Part shown: positions 1 through 7,174 of the stretch, piece by piece
Layout: each line of letters opens with the position of its first letter
How positions within the stretch are numbered: position 1 is the stretch's first letter
Assembly (NCBI GenBank): GCA_910585295.1
Contig: CAJUDE010000035.1
Span: 1 to 39,180, forward strand
Origin: an uncultured Lachnospiraceae bacterium
GTDB lineage: Bacteria; Bacillota; Clostridia; Lachnospirales; Lachnospiraceae
Length of the DNA: 39,180 nucleotides
Direction of reading: 5' to 3'
Program-made: the position numbers and the translations under genes
The notes under the pieces: model-generated
Databases searched by the model: none
What the model was told of the DNA's origin: nothing
What the model saw: only the letters and a program-made list of their open reading frames with translations

Positions 1-33
1 AATATGCCGTGAAAGCGGTCCGCCGCAGGCGGA

Positions 34-63
34 GAATCCTGCAGAGTAGGATTCTTTGTTTTT
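34..63 (+). terminator. Probable intrinsic terminator of a gene upstream of the window
   Basis: A 7-bp stem (GAATCCT at 34-40, AGGATTC at 48-54) is followed by TTTGTTTTTA. No gene is visible before it, so it would end a gene lying outside the window. Its T-run is also the left arm of the palindromic repeat at 59-93. Confidence 0.5.
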
Positions 64-93
64 ATATAGGAAACTTCGTTCCCTATATAAAAA
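59..93. repeat. Palindromic repeat, short-loop type, copy A
   Basis: TTTTTATATAGG (59-70) pairs with CCTATATAAAAA (82-93) around a short AAACTTCGTTC-like loop. The same TATAGG-A-rich / CCTATA arms recur at 1794, 1865, 2923, 20764 (half copy) and 22145. It starts on the T-run of the preceding terminator. Confidence 0.7.
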
Positions 94-175
94 CCCTCTG
101 GGCGGATACGCACTCGCGCGAAACTGAGCAATGTATACAGCAAAAGCAATGTCATGAAACAAATGTTTTGATTGT

Positions 176-212
176 TATGGTAATGTGAGTATGTGTGTAG
201 GATATTACCATA
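176..212. promoter_or_regulatory. Inverted repeat upstream of the DUF4367 gene
   Basis: TATGGTAAT (176-184) and ATTACCATA (204-212) form a perfect 9-bp inverted repeat with a 19-nt spacer, ending 42 nt before the start codon at 255. It could be an operator or a leader hairpin. The nonamer ATTACCATA recurs at 1100-1108 before the next gene. No clear -35/-10 pair was recognised here. Confidence 0.4.
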
Positions 213-254
213 CCAGAATATTTATCTATGAAATGGTATGAAGGAGGGGAACAG

Positions 255-980
255 ATGGCTAATGATATGGAAAAGCTGCTAAAAGAGGCATTTGATGAAA
301 TTGCGAAGGAGGACTATGCGAACCGCCCGACAGATCTTCCCGAGCATAGGTTTTCATTAAGGTTCCGTTTGAAAATGCACCGTATGATGAAAGAAGCTGC
401 AAGGGGCAGGGGAACGGTGGAGCCTATTTTAAACCAAGGGCGTTCATTCTGTGTTAGGAAACGGGTGGCAGTGGCTGCACTGTTGGTGTTTGTTATAGCG
501 GGAGGGACAGCATTTGGCGCGGAGCCAATTATTCAGTGGTTAAGTAAGTTCAGCGTAGAACAGGAGGGGGATCATTTTAAAATTCAGAATAAAGAACTGG
601 ATGAAAATGTGGAGCATACGAAAGATAACTTTAGGAAATATTTTTTGACAGAGATTCCAGAGGGGTATTCTTTAAAATCCGAAAAATTTGAGGGAGAATT
701 TCAAAGGTACACCATTTTCTATACAAAAGGGAAAGAAGTATTACTTTTAGAACAAACATGGCAGGAAGATAAAGTAGCAGAAAGTATTACTTCTGATACA
801 GGAGATTTGAAAGATATTAAAATAAATGGATTTACAGGATATTATTCGGAGGATGATGGAATAGGGTCACTGGTTCTTTCAAATGGTGTGTATAAATTAG
901 TATTAGGAGGGACATTTGCAAAAGATGAATTGATAGAGATGGCAGGGAAATTAAATCTTTCTGATAATACGGTAGAATGA
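255..980 (+). CDS. DUF4367-type single-pass membrane protein
   Basis: About 241 residues. The N-terminal ~70 residues are charged and probably cytoplasmic. One membrane segment lies near residues 71-88, followed by an extracytoplasmic domain with alternating hydrophobic stretches, resembling DUF4367 domains. In Firmicutes such proteins often sit beside an ECF sigma factor and are thought to act as anti-sigma or envelope-sensing proteins. No sigma gene is visible here, though the window begins only 254 nt upstream. The start at 255 was chosen over an ATG at 228 because AAGGAGG at 241-247 lies 7 nt before it. Family assignment is from recognition of the overall pattern, and the function is inferred. 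Confidence 0.7.
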   Translation: MANDMEKLLKEAFDEIAKEDYANRPTDLPEHRFSLRFRLKMHRMMKEAARGRGTVEPILNQGRSFCVRKRVAVAALLVFVIAGGTAFGAEPIIQWLSKFSVEQEGDHFKIQNKELDENVEHTKDNFRKYFLTEIPEGYSLKSEKFEGEFQRYTIFYTKGKEVLLLEQTWQEDKVAESITSDTGDLKDIKINGFTGYYSEDDGIGSLVLSNGVYKLVLGGTFAKDELIEMAGKLNLSDNTVE

Positions 981-1138
981 TTTTATAAAAAGTAAGTATG
1001 GATAACCAAGGTTCTGGAGATAAAAACAAAAATCTAATCTCCAAAAATATGTCATGCCTTCCAAAATTCGGTTGTTAATGTTATAGGGTTATTACGCCCA
1101 TTACCATAATACAAAAGAGAAATGGAAGGAGAAGGTTT

Positions 1139-1576
1139 ATGAAGCAGAAACTTGCAATGTTGTTGGCGGTGGTGTGTTTGGTAATCAGCATGTCCACAGT
1201 CAGCTATGCAGCGGAGGGGAACGCAAAGGTAACAGCACAAGCCAGGGCGGCGGGGAATACAGGAGGGATACAACCTCGTTATGTCAATACTTTAAATATA
1301 GCCGCTGGATTGAAAATTTCAGGTAGTACAGCATACTGTCTTGCAGAAGTATTTGCAAAGAAAACATGTTTTATTAATGTAGTGATGCGGCTGCAAAAGA
1401 AAGAAAATGGCTCTTGGCAGACAAAGTCTTCCTGGATTGAGTCTGCAGCAAATGCAGGTGGAAAGACAATGACCAAATCTTTTGCCTTATCTTCCAGAGG
1501 CACTTACCGGGTTTATGTGATTGCTACAGTAGGCGGGGAAGAAGTAACTTGTGAAAGTAATATTGTAACATACTAG
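1139..1576 (+). CDS. Small secreted protein, possibly DUF6147-like
   Basis: 145 residues. It starts with a Sec signal peptide: a Lys pair, a hydrophobic core over residues 5-20, and likely cleavage after Ser-Tyr-Ala-Ala near residue 25. The mature part is a single small domain of about 110 residues, with an IQPRY motif before it and beta-strand-like alternation ending in a V-x-Y tail. This suggests an immunoglobulin-like or beta-sandwich fold. It resembles small secreted Lachnospiraceae proteins that I associate with DUF6147, but this was not checked. AAGGAGAAGG lies directly before the ATG. There is no close partner gene, and the function is unknown. Confidence 0.75.
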   Translation: MKQKLAMLLAVVCLVISMSTVSYAAEGNAKVTAQARAAGNTGGIQPRYVNTLNIAAGLKISGSTAYCLAEVFAKKTCFINVVMRLQKKENGSWQTKSSWIESAANAGGKTMTKSFALSSRGTYRVYVIATVGGEEVTCESNIVTY

Positions 1577-1585
1577 CATAAAATT

Positions 1586-1636
1586 TATTCCCGCGAGCAA
1601 TGGGCCAAGCAGCCGCGCTCGCGCGGATATTTGGCG
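1586..1636. repeat. 51-bp dispersed repeat, copy 1
   Basis: This stretch shares about 45 of 51 positions with 38229-38279. The core GAGCAATGGGCCAAGCAGCC differs from copy 2 only at its second base. CCGCGAGC near 1591 can pair with GCTCGCG near 1617. It lies directly after the stop codon of the secreted-protein gene. The shared part stops near 1636, after which the two copies diverge. Confidence 0.75.
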
Positions 1637-1753
1637 AATGCCGCGAAAACCAACCTCCTTATCCCTTTGCAGGGGGAAGTTGGATGCTAGTATTTTGGGC
1701 TTAATGTGCTGAATTTTCTGGCGGAAATTTTAAATGGGGAATCAGAGAAGTGA

Positions 1754-1798
1754 ATCAGGCGTGGCGCTTTTAGATAGGGAGCCGCGCCTGATTTTTTT
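1754..1798 (+). terminator. Intrinsic terminator
   Basis: ATCAGGCGTGGC (1754-1765) pairs with GCCGCGCCTGAT (1781-1792), a 12-bp stem with one T-G pair and a 15-nt loop, followed by seven Ts (1792-1798). It lies about 180 nt after the secreted-protein gene, the only upstream gene it could serve. Confidence 0.8.
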
Positions 1799-1863
1799 AT
1801 CTTATAGGAAAGACCATGCTGCTGTAAAGCGTTAAAGTCTATGACTTTCCTATAAGATAAAAA
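1794..1863. repeat. Palindromic repeat, long-loop type, copy B
   Basis: A perfect 19-bp inverted repeat, TTTTTATCTTATAGGAAAG (1794-1812) against 1845-1863, with a 32-nt loop containing AAAGCGTTAAAGT. The left arm starts inside the T-run of the terminator at 1754-1798. It is closely related to 2923-2988, including the loop. Confidence 0.85.
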
Positions 1864-1864
1864 T

Positions 1865-1890
1865 TAGGAAATTCCTTCTGATTCCCCTAT
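1865..1890. repeat. Palindromic repeat, short-loop type, copy B2
   Basis: TAGGAAATTCCTTCTGATTC followed by CCCTA abuts copy B. It matches the copy at 22145-22190 across the AGGAAATTCCTTC-N-GATTCCC core. It forms a hairpin of its own and makes a tandem pair with the long-loop copy. Confidence 0.65.
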
Positions 1891-2011
1891 AAAAGAAAAA
1901 GTAATTATCGCAGGGTCTGCCCCAGCGAAGCAGGGGTACGGTGGCGGAAATGGAGTATGCCGCGAAAGAAGGGTTCTTTTTCGACAAGGTTCAAGGAAAT
2001 AAAAAAATCCT
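1891..2011. other. Non-coding repeat-rich spacer
   Basis: No gene is visible. It holds ATGCCGCGAAAG (1957-1968), a motif also found with small changes at 4-15, 1638-1649 and 3018-3029, plus a small CCCC/GGGG hairpin near 1920. TTCGACA at 1980-1986 is a reverse-strand match to a Spo0A box, but as a single 7-mer it may be chance. Confidence 0.5.
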
Positions 2012-2040
2012 TTGAAAATCCTTTTGAAATGAGGTATACT
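2012..2040 (+). promoter_or_regulatory. Sigma-A type promoter for the SEC-C gene
   Basis: TTGAAA (2012-2017) and TATACT (2035-2040) are separated by 17 bp. Transcription would start near 2047, about 50 nt before the coding region. Confidence 0.75.
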
Positions 2041-2099
2041 ATGGGCAGCGTGTACAAAATATGCAAAAATAGAATAGTGGCAAAGGATGGTATTTGATT

Positions 2100-2606
2100 A
2101 TGGCATTATTAGATCAATGGAAGAGCGTTGCATACAACCAGGAAACAAATAAAGGGGAACTCCAAAAGTTCTGGCAGAGGTATTTTCTGTTAGAGAAAGG
2201 GGTATATGAGAAATTGCTGGAAGATCCAGACCAGGTGGTGGAAGGCACAGTCAAAGAACTAGCGGAGAAATATGAGCTGTCAATTATGGACATGACAGGG
2301 TTCTTGGACGGCATCAACGACAGCCTGGTAACGCCGAACCCGATTGAAGAGATGGAAGAGGACACAAAAGTGAGCCTTGCCTTTGATAAGGAGAAACTCT
2401 ATAAGAACATGGTGGACGCCAAGGCGGATTGGCTGTATGAGCTTCCACAGTGGGAGAAAATTTATGATGAGGAGACAAGGCACAGGCTGTATCTGGAGCA
2501 GAAAAAATCTGGGACAATTATAAAGGAAGCGAAAATTTACCCCAACGACCCTTGTCCTTGCGGCAGCGGCAAAAAATATAAGAAGTGCTGTGGAAGGAAT
2601 AAATAG
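2100..2606 (+). CDS. SEC-C metal-binding domain protein
   Basis: 168 residues. The C-terminal ~25 residues carry a SEC-C zinc motif, N-D-P-C-P-C-G-S-G-K-K-Y-K-K-C-C, as found at the C-terminus of SecA. The N-terminal ~140 residues are helical and acidic, without other recognised motifs. SEC-C domains bind zinc and often mediate contact with SecB or ribosomes. For stand-alone proteins like this one the role is unknown. The start is uncertain: AAAGGA at 2082-2087 is 6 nt from an in-frame TTG at 2094 and 12 nt from the ATG at 2100. I chose the ATG because M-A-L-L-D-Q-W looks like a natural N-terminus. It has its own promoter at 2012-2040 and is not coupled to thrS. Confidence 0.85.
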   Translation: MALLDQWKSVAYNQETNKGELQKFWQRYFLLEKGVYEKLLEDPDQVVEGTVKELAEKYELSIMDMTGFLDGINDSLVTPNPIEEMEEDTKVSLAFDKEKLYKNMVDAKADWLYELPQWEKIYDEETRHRLYLEQKKSGTIIKEAKIYPNDPCPCGSGKKYKKCCGRNK

Positions 2607-2609
2607 CCC

Positions 2610-2638
2610 TTTACAGATTGTAAAAAATAGATTATAGT
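2610..2638 (+). promoter_or_regulatory. Promoter of the T-box leader
   Basis: TTTACA (2610-2615), a 17-bp spacer and TATAGT (2633-2638) give a good sigma-A promoter starting four bases after the SEC-C stop codon. The predicted start near 2645 is just upstream of T-box stem I. Confidence 0.75.
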
Positions 2639-2660
2639 ATAGGAAACTGAAAAAGTAAAA

Positions 2661-2929
2661 GCTTTGACAGGAAGAGTAAGTTGTGGAATGCTAAAATCCC
2701 ATATGTTTGATAAGGGAAGCAGAGAAGACCGTTAGGGGCAGGGTTATCTGCCTGGAAGCTGGAAGCGGTTTGGCAGGAAGCATCTGAAGACCACCCTGGA
2801 GCGGCGGATAGCCCGGTGACCCCGTTACCGTCAGAATGAGGGGCCTTGTTTGAAGGAACAGGGCAAGCAGGGTGGAACCGCGTATTTTACGTCCCATGCA
2901 GTACATTTGTATTGCATGGGATTTTTTAT
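2661..2929 (+). promoter_or_regulatory. T-box riboswitch, threonine-specific (thrS leader)
   Basis: The T-box core AGGGTGGAACCGCG is at 2869-2882. It is followed by a terminator: CCCATGCA (2893-2900) pairs with TGCATGGG (2913-2920), then ATTTTTTA. Stem I begins around GACAGGAAGAGTA (2665-2677). On its 3' side, GAAG-ACC-ACCCTGGAG places ACC at 2790-2792 as the specifier codon. ACC is a threonine codon, which agrees with thrS downstream. Uncharged tRNA-Thr would stabilise the antiterminator and allow read-through into the small membrane-protein gene and thrS. The specifier position comes from pattern reading, not folding. Confidence 0.92.
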
Positions 2930-2988
2930 CTCGTAGGAAAGGCCGTGTTACATGAAAGCGTGAAAGTATCTTTCCTATAAGATAAAAA
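2923..2988. repeat. Palindromic repeat, long-loop type, copy C
   Basis: Arms at 2923-2941 and 2970-2988 are inverted repeats with one mismatch and one G-T pair. The loop contains AAAGCGTGAAAGT, close to the copy B loop. The left arm begins inside the T-run of the T-box terminator. Confidence 0.85.
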
Positions 2989-3190
2989 TAGGGACGCGCA
3001 CTCGCACGAAAGGTAATATGTCGCGAAAGCGGCCATGCTCGGCGTGCAAAGGTTCTAAGCGCCAGTGGCGCTTGTTCAGAACGGACCGAAACGGAGTGTA
3101 GACGCCAAGCCCCCTTATGATTGAAGGGCCAGGGGAGTTAAAGTGGGCTTGCCCGCTTTGTATTTACAAATTAAAACGAAATATCAGGAA
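2989..3190. other. Structured non-coding stretch between T-box and the next gene
   Basis: No gene is visible. It contains CGCACTCGCACGAAAGG and ATGTCGCGAAAG (3018-3029), both also found in variant form near the window start. A strong hairpin follows: AAGCGCC (3057-3063) with GGCGCTT (3067-3073), flanked by GTTCT/AGAAC. A second hairpin pairs CAAGCCC (3106-3112) with GGGCTTG (3145-3151). None has a T-run. Confidence 0.55.
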
Positions 3191-3201
3191 GGAGAACGGT
3201 T

Positions 3202-3447
3202 ATGTGTAAAATGAAAGAGTGGATGGGTACGTTAACAGACGTTGTGGAGATGACAAAGAAAGAATATATCCTAACAGTTGCGGCAAGCCTTTTGGGCGGG
3301 ATTGTGATAGGGTTTGTGTTTGCGCCTAAGCGCATTAAGCAAACTACAATTGGTTCCCACAATGGAAATGGCAGCTGCGATAGCGATGGGGAATTGTTTG
3401 AGGATTGGGAAGACCCAGAAGAAAATAATGTAATTCATTTTAATTAA
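3202..3447 (+). CDS. Small single-pass membrane protein of unknown function
   Basis: 81 residues. One hydrophobic, glycine-containing segment (residues ~24-42, ending F-V-F-A-P-K-R) resembles the membrane anchor of YtxH-like proteins. It is followed by a short polar, acidic C-terminal tail. A strong GGAAGGAG precedes the ATG. It ends 30 nt before thrS and has no separate promoter that I can see, so it is probably co-transcribed with thrS under the T-box. No function can be assigned. Confidence 0.7.
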   Translation: MCKMKEWMGTLTDVVEMTKKEYILTVAASLLGGIVIGFVFAPKRIKQTTIGSHNGNGSCDSDGELFEDWEDPEENNVIHFN

Positions 3448-3477
3448 CCAAGGATTGGAAAAGAAGGAGAGTGCAGC

Positions 3478-5448
3478 ATGAAGGTTACATTGAAGGATGG
3501 TTCCGTTAAGGAATACAGTGAAGCGAAAAGCGTATATGACATTGCGCTGGACATCAGCGAAGGTTTGGCAAGGATGGCATGTGCAGGGGAAGTGGATGGT
3601 GAGGTTGTGGACTTAAGGGCCATAGTCAGCAAGGATTGTGGGCTGAATATTTTAACCCAGAAAGATGCCGGCGGCATACGCACCGTCCGCCATACCTGTT
3701 CCCATGTGCTTGCAGAGGCAGTGAAGCGGCTGTTCCCGAATGCAAAGCTGGCGATAGGGCCGTCCATAGAGGAAGGGTTTTACTATGATTTTGAGGCAGA
3801 GCCGTTTTCCAGGGAGGATTTAGACAATCTGGAAAAAGAAATGAAAAAGATTATCAAAGAAGGGAGTAAGTTGGAGAAGTTCACGCTCCCAAGGGCAGAG
3901 GCAATCCAGTTTATGGAAGGGAAAGGAGAGCCTTATAAGGTAGAGCTGATTGAGGATTTGCCAGAAGATGCAGAAATATCATTTTATAAGCAAGGGGAAG
4001 GGTTTACCGATTTGTGCGCAGGCCCGCACTTGATGAGCACAAAGCCAATCAAGGCATTTAAATTGATTTCTTCTTCTATGGCATATTGGCGCGGCGATTC
4101 TAGCAAATCCCAGCTTCAGAGGATTTATGGGACTGCTTTTGCCACAAAAGATGAATTGAATGCATATTTAGAGCATTTGGAGGACATTAAGAAGCGCGAC
4201 CACAACAAACTGGGGCGTGAGATGAAATTATTCACCACAGTGGATGTGATTGGGCAGGGGCTGCCGCTTTTGATGCCGAAAGGGGCGAAAATGATCCAGA
4301 CCATGCAGCGGTGGATTGAGGATTTAGAGGACAATGAGTGGGGCTATATCCGCACAAAGACGCCCTTAATGGCAAAGTCCGATTTGTATAAAATTTCTGG
4401 ACATTGGGACCATTACACAGACGGGATGTTTGTACTTGGAGACGAACAGAAGGACAAGGAGGTAATGGCCCTGCGCCCTATGACCTGCCCATTCCAGTAT
4501 TATGTCTATAAAGCAGAGCAGCACTCCTACCGCGACTTGCCTTTGCGTTATGGGGAGACATCCACATTGTTCCGCAATGAGGACTCTGGGGAAATGCACG
4601 GGTTGACCCGCGTGCGCCAGTTTACTATTTCTGAGGGGCATTTGGTTGTAAGGCCAGATCAGATGGTGGAGGAATTTAAACGCTGCATCGCTTTGGCAAA
4701 ATACTGCCTGTCCACATTAGGCGTGGAAGAGGATGTAACTTACCATCTTTCCAAATGGGATCCAGAGAATAGGGAAAAATATATTGGCGAGCCAGAGGTA
4801 TGGGAGGAAACCCAGCAGCATATAAGGGAAATTCTGGACAGCCTGGGCATTGCCTATACAGAAGAGACGGGCGAAGCGGCGTTCTATGGCCCTAAAGTCG
4901 ACATTAATGCGAAAAATGTCTATGGGAAAGAGGACACCATGGTAACCATTCAGTGGGACGCGCTGTTGGCAGAGCAGTTTGATATGTACTATATTGACCA
5001 GAATGGGGATAAAGTCCGCCCATACATTATCCATAGGACGTCCATGGGCTGCTATGAGAGGACCCTTGCATGGCTGATTGAGAAATATGCCGGCAAGTTC
5101 CCCACTTGGCTTTGCCCAGAGCAGGTAAGGGTGCTGCCTATTTCCGATAAATATGAGGCTTATGCGGCAGAGGTGGAGAAAGGGCTTAAGGCAAATGGGA
5201 TTTTATGCAGCGTGGATAACCGGTCTGAAAAAATTGGCTATAAAATCCGTGAGGCTCGGTTAGAAAAAGTCCCCTATATGCTTGTGGTAGGCCAGCAGGA
5301 AGAGGCAGACCAAACCGTGTCTGTCAGAAGCAGGTTTGCTGGGGATGAAGGCGTAAAGCCATTGGAAGATTTTATAAATCAGATTTGCAAAGAAATCCGC
5401 ACGAAGGAGATCCGCAAAGAAGAAGCACAGGAAGGGCAGAAAAAATAG
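3478..5448 (+). CDS. thrS: Threonine--tRNA ligase
   Basis: 656 residues, close to the usual ~640. It charges tRNA-Thr with threonine in the cytosol. The order is: TGS domain (residues ~1-62), editing domain with H72-x3-H76 and C180-x3-H184, class II catalytic core, and C-terminal anticodon-binding domain (from ~550). The catalytic zinc ligands are visible as C337 (M-T-C-P-F), H388 (S-E-G-H-L) and H519 (H-R-T-S-M-G). Motif 2 is T-L-F-R-N-E-D, and motif 3 is R-T-S-M-G-C-Y-E-R. Residues 518-526 differ from the E. coli form (H-R-A-I-L-G-S-I-E-R), which I take as a clostridial variant. AAGGAGAG precedes the ATG. Regulation by the T-box at 2661-2929 is expected. Confidence 0.97.
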   Translation: MKVTLKDGSVKEYSEAKSVYDIALDISEGLARMACAGEVDGEVVDLRAIVSKDCGLNILTQKDAGGIRTVRHTCSHVLAEAVKRLFPNAKLAIGPSIEEGFYYDFEAEPFSREDLDNLEKEMKKIIKEGSKLEKFTLPRAEAIQFMEGKGEPYKVELIEDLPEDAEISFYKQGEGFTDLCAGPHLMSTKPIKAFKLISSSMAYWRGDSSKSQLQRIYGTAFATKDELNAYLEHLEDIKKRDHNKLGREMKLFTTVDVIGQGLPLLMPKGAKMIQTMQRWIEDLEDNEWGYIRTKTPLMAKSDLYKISGHWDHYTDGMFVLGDEQKDKEVMALRPMTCPFQYYVYKAEQHSYRDLPLRYGETSTLFRNEDSGEMHGLTRVRQFTISEGHLVVRPDQMVEEFKRCIALAKYCLSTLGVEEDVTYHLSKWDPENREKYIGEPEVWEETQQHIREILDSLGIAYTEETGEAAFYGPKVDINAKNVYGKEDTMVTIQWDALLAEQFDMYYIDQNGDKVRPYIIHRTSMGCYERTLAWLIEKYAGKFPTWLCPEQVRVLPISDKYEAYAAEVEKGLKANGILCSVDNRSEKIGYKIREARLEKVPYMLVVGQQEEADQTVSVRSRFAGDEGVKPLEDFINQICKEIRTKEIRKEEAQEGQKK

Positions 5449-5541
5449 TGGCTTAAATTCCTTAGGGACGTATAAATTATTTTAGATTTCCAAATACTAA
5501 TGCGGCGGATAGGAAATAGCATTTAGGAAAGGAGATTTAAA

Positions 5542-5859
5542 ATGACTCAGTTAAAATGTTCTGTAAGAAACTGTATGTACAACGAAGAGCAGCTTTGCTC
5601 TAAGGGGGACATAACAATCGGCGGGCAGGACGCTTCTAAGCCAAATGAGACCTGCTGTGAAAGTTTCCGGGAAAGGTCTGGGAATATGATGAATTCCATC
5701 GGCCAGCCCAGCAAGGAAATTAGCGTAAGGTGCCAGGCGACCAACTGTGACTTCAACGAAGGCTGCAAGTGCAACGCGAAAGAAATTGGGATTGCCGGAA
5801 GCAATGCATGTAGCTGCGGGGAGACAGAGTGCGCAAGCTTTGATTGCCACTGCAAATAA
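5542..5859 (+). CDS. Protein with two DUF1540 domains
   Basis: 105 residues with about 15 cysteines. Two copies of a ~40-residue cysteine motif are visible: residues 6-43 (C-x4-C-M-Y-N-x4-C ... C-C-E-S-F) and residues 64-100 (C-x4-C-D-F-N-x2-C-x-C ... C-A-S-F). This is the DUF1540 pattern, probably metal-binding. The function is unknown. It stands alone with AAAGGAGAT before the ATG. It begins 93 nt after thrS with no convincing terminator in the gap, so read-through from thrS is possible. Confidence 0.88.
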   Translation: MTQLKCSVRNCMYNEEQLCSKGDITIGGQDASKPNETCCESFRERSGNMMNSIGQPSKEISVRCQATNCDFNEGCKCNAKEIGIAGSNACSCGETECASFDCHCK

Positions 5860-6004
5860 GTAAACTTGCACTTTTTTCCTGAATTTTGCAAATTCAATTG
5901 AAAAAATTAGGAAATTTTAAAAAAATACTTGTAATATCGCATGACAGGAAGTAGAATGGGTCTGGAACATAAATTCCCATGAATGGGAGGCAGGCAGCAT
6001 TTTT

Positions 6005-6040
6005 CTTCCTGTTTTGCAAATGAGCAAATTTGCCAGGAAG
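6005..6040. promoter_or_regulatory. Hairpin in the leader of the phospholipase-like gene
   Basis: CTTCCTG (6005-6011) pairs with CAGGAAG (6034-6040), and GCAAAT (6016-6021) with ATTTGC (6028-6033). A TTTT bulge lies on the left. No T-run follows, so it is more likely a 5'-leader structure or operator than a terminator. It ends 17 nt before the ribosome binding site. Confidence 0.45.
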
Positions 6041-6067
6041 AGCATAACATAATACATGGAGGATGGC

Positions 6068-6667
6068 ATGAGAAAGAAATCTCATATATCACTGGCAAAA
6101 TATATTGTGGAAAGTTTAGAAGAGCAAGAGTTACAAAAACATAAAAAGGCGTTTTACTTAGGCAGCATCCTGCCGGACTGTAAGCCTTCGTTTATTACAG
6201 TGAAGCATGAAATGGAAGGGACCTTCCCGAAGGTGCAGCAGGAGTTAGAAGAGCTTGTGGAGAGGCAACGGAAGTCCCAGATTAATATGAGGGTATTTTA
6301 CCGCAATTTAGGGGAAGTGATACATTATATTGCAGATTATTTTACGTTTCCCCATAACCCCCATTACACAGGGAACCTAAGGGACCATTGCGCATACGAA
6401 GAACGGTTGAAGATAGGGCTGAGGGAATATATCCAAAGCGGCGAGGCAAAGAGGAACAGCGCAATAGTAAAGGCGAGCGTGCAGGACCTTAACAGTACGG
6501 AAGATATTTGTAATTTTATCCAGAAAGCGCACGAAACTTATGTTAAATTGAAGAATTCTGTCGAAGGGGATTGTCGCCATATTGTGACATTGTGCCATCA
6601 GGTGGTGGCGGCTGTAATCCGCATAATTAAAGGGGAAACGGCTTCGCCGGCTATGCTTGCGGCGTAA
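6068..6667 (+). CDS. Zinc-dependent phospholipase C family protein
   Basis: 199 residues. The pattern S-H-I-S-L-A-K-Y near the N-terminus, G-S-I-L-P-D-C near residue 35, and H-Y-I-A-D-Y-F-T-F-P-H-N-P near residue 88 match the PF00882-type zinc-dependent phospholipase C-like fold. His and Asp residues there could bind metal. There is no signal peptide, so it is probably cytosolic, and I do not claim phospholipase activity. The ATG at 6068 was chosen over one at 6056 because TGGAGGA (6057-6063) lies just before it; the earlier ATG sits inside this site. The Spo0E-like gene follows after 130 nt with its own regulatory region. Confidence 0.8.
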   Translation: MRKKSHISLAKYIVESLEEQELQKHKKAFYLGSILPDCKPSFITVKHEMEGTFPKVQQELEELVERQRKSQINMRVFYRNLGEVIHYIADYFTFPHNPHYTGNLRDHCAYEERLKIGLREYIQSGEAKRNSAIVKASVQDLNSTEDICNFIQKAHETYVKLKNSVEGDCRHIVTLCHQVVAAVIRIIKGETASPAMLAA

Positions 6668-6683
6668 CCATACATTTGAACCA

Positions 6684-6710
6684 TGTCGAATAAAAGTATT
6701 TCTTGTCGAA
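6684..6710 (+). promoter_or_regulatory. Two Spo0A boxes before the Spo0E-like gene
   Basis: TGTCGAA occurs perfectly at 6684-6690 and again at 6704-6710, on the same strand and exactly 20 bp apart (about two helical turns). The second copy sits in the extended context TTGTCGAAAT, close to the Bacillus 0A box. They lie 88-114 nt before the Spo0E-like start codon. Confidence 0.65.
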
Positions 6711-6739
6711 ATGTCCTGTAAAAAAATGGCGATTTTCGT

Positions 6740-6768
6740 TTGCTTTTTTCCTACGAAGAATATAGAAT
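6740..6768 (+). promoter_or_regulatory. Possible promoter of the Spo0E-like gene
   Basis: TTGCTT (6740-6745), a 17-bp spacer and TAGAAT (6763-6768). The match is moderate. The Spo0A boxes would then sit about 65-91 bp upstream of the start point. Confidence 0.45.
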
Positions 6769-6797
6769 ATTTTCAGAGGGGGAAAAAGGAGCTTTTA

Positions 6798-6971
6798 ATG
6801 AACTATTTGTCAGAATTGAAGAGCAAGATCGAGACTGTACGAAAGCGATTGGATGTAGCGGTGGGGAAAGACGTTTGTGCGCCGGAATGCTATCAGATGA
6901 GCGTTCAGTTGGATAAACTGATAGAAGACTACATGCAATACAAAGATAAAGTTCAACCACCGTTGAATTAA
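6798..6971 (+). CDS. Spo0E-like sporulation regulatory protein (aspartyl-phosphate phosphatase family)
   Basis: 57 residues, the usual size. Two helices are predicted. The family signature S-x2-L-D-x-L-I-x2-Y is visible at S35, L38, D39, L41-I42 and Y45. Spo0E-family proteins dephosphorylate Spo0A-P and delay sporulation. The start at 6798 follows AAAAAGGAG. A longer in-frame extension back to 6657 was rejected because it would overlap the previous gene and has no homology-like features. Two Spo0A boxes upstream suggest that its own target controls it. A weak terminator follows at 7003. Confidence 0.88.
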   Translation: MNYLSELKSKIETVRKRLDVAVGKDVCAPECYQMSVQLDKLIEDYMQYKDKVQPPLN

Positions 6972-7002
6972 GGAACGATAAGATAAGGGAGATAAGGAAA
7001 CA

Positions 7003-7030
7003 AGGGCTGGAATTTTTTTCCAGCCCTGTT
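7003..7030 (+). terminator. Hairpin after the Spo0E-like gene, weak terminator
   Basis: AGGGCTGGAA (7003-7012) pairs with TTCCAGCCCT (7018-7027) around five Ts. Only GTTT follows, so the T-run is poor. It sits 31 nt after the stop codon. Confidence 0.55.
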
Positions 7031-7174
7031 TGCCGCTTTGGGCAGCTTCCAATGGCATGTTTGGGGAAATTATTTTATATTTCATGTAAGAAAAACGAAA
7101 AAAAGGATTGACATATGGCGAAATATGATAAAGAATAATTATGTAGAAACTATAAAGAAAATGAGGATAAGGAT

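Noticed and set aside
6558..6564. TGTCGAA inside the phospholipase-like gene (also inside the chemoreceptor and FAD genes)
   Set aside because: Single copies within coding regions, at about the number expected by chance; not counted as Spo0A sites.
7108..7139. TTGACA before the chemoreceptor gene as a promoter
   Set aside because: TATGAT is only 10 bp away and other candidate -10 boxes are 20 bp away or poor; no acceptable spacing.
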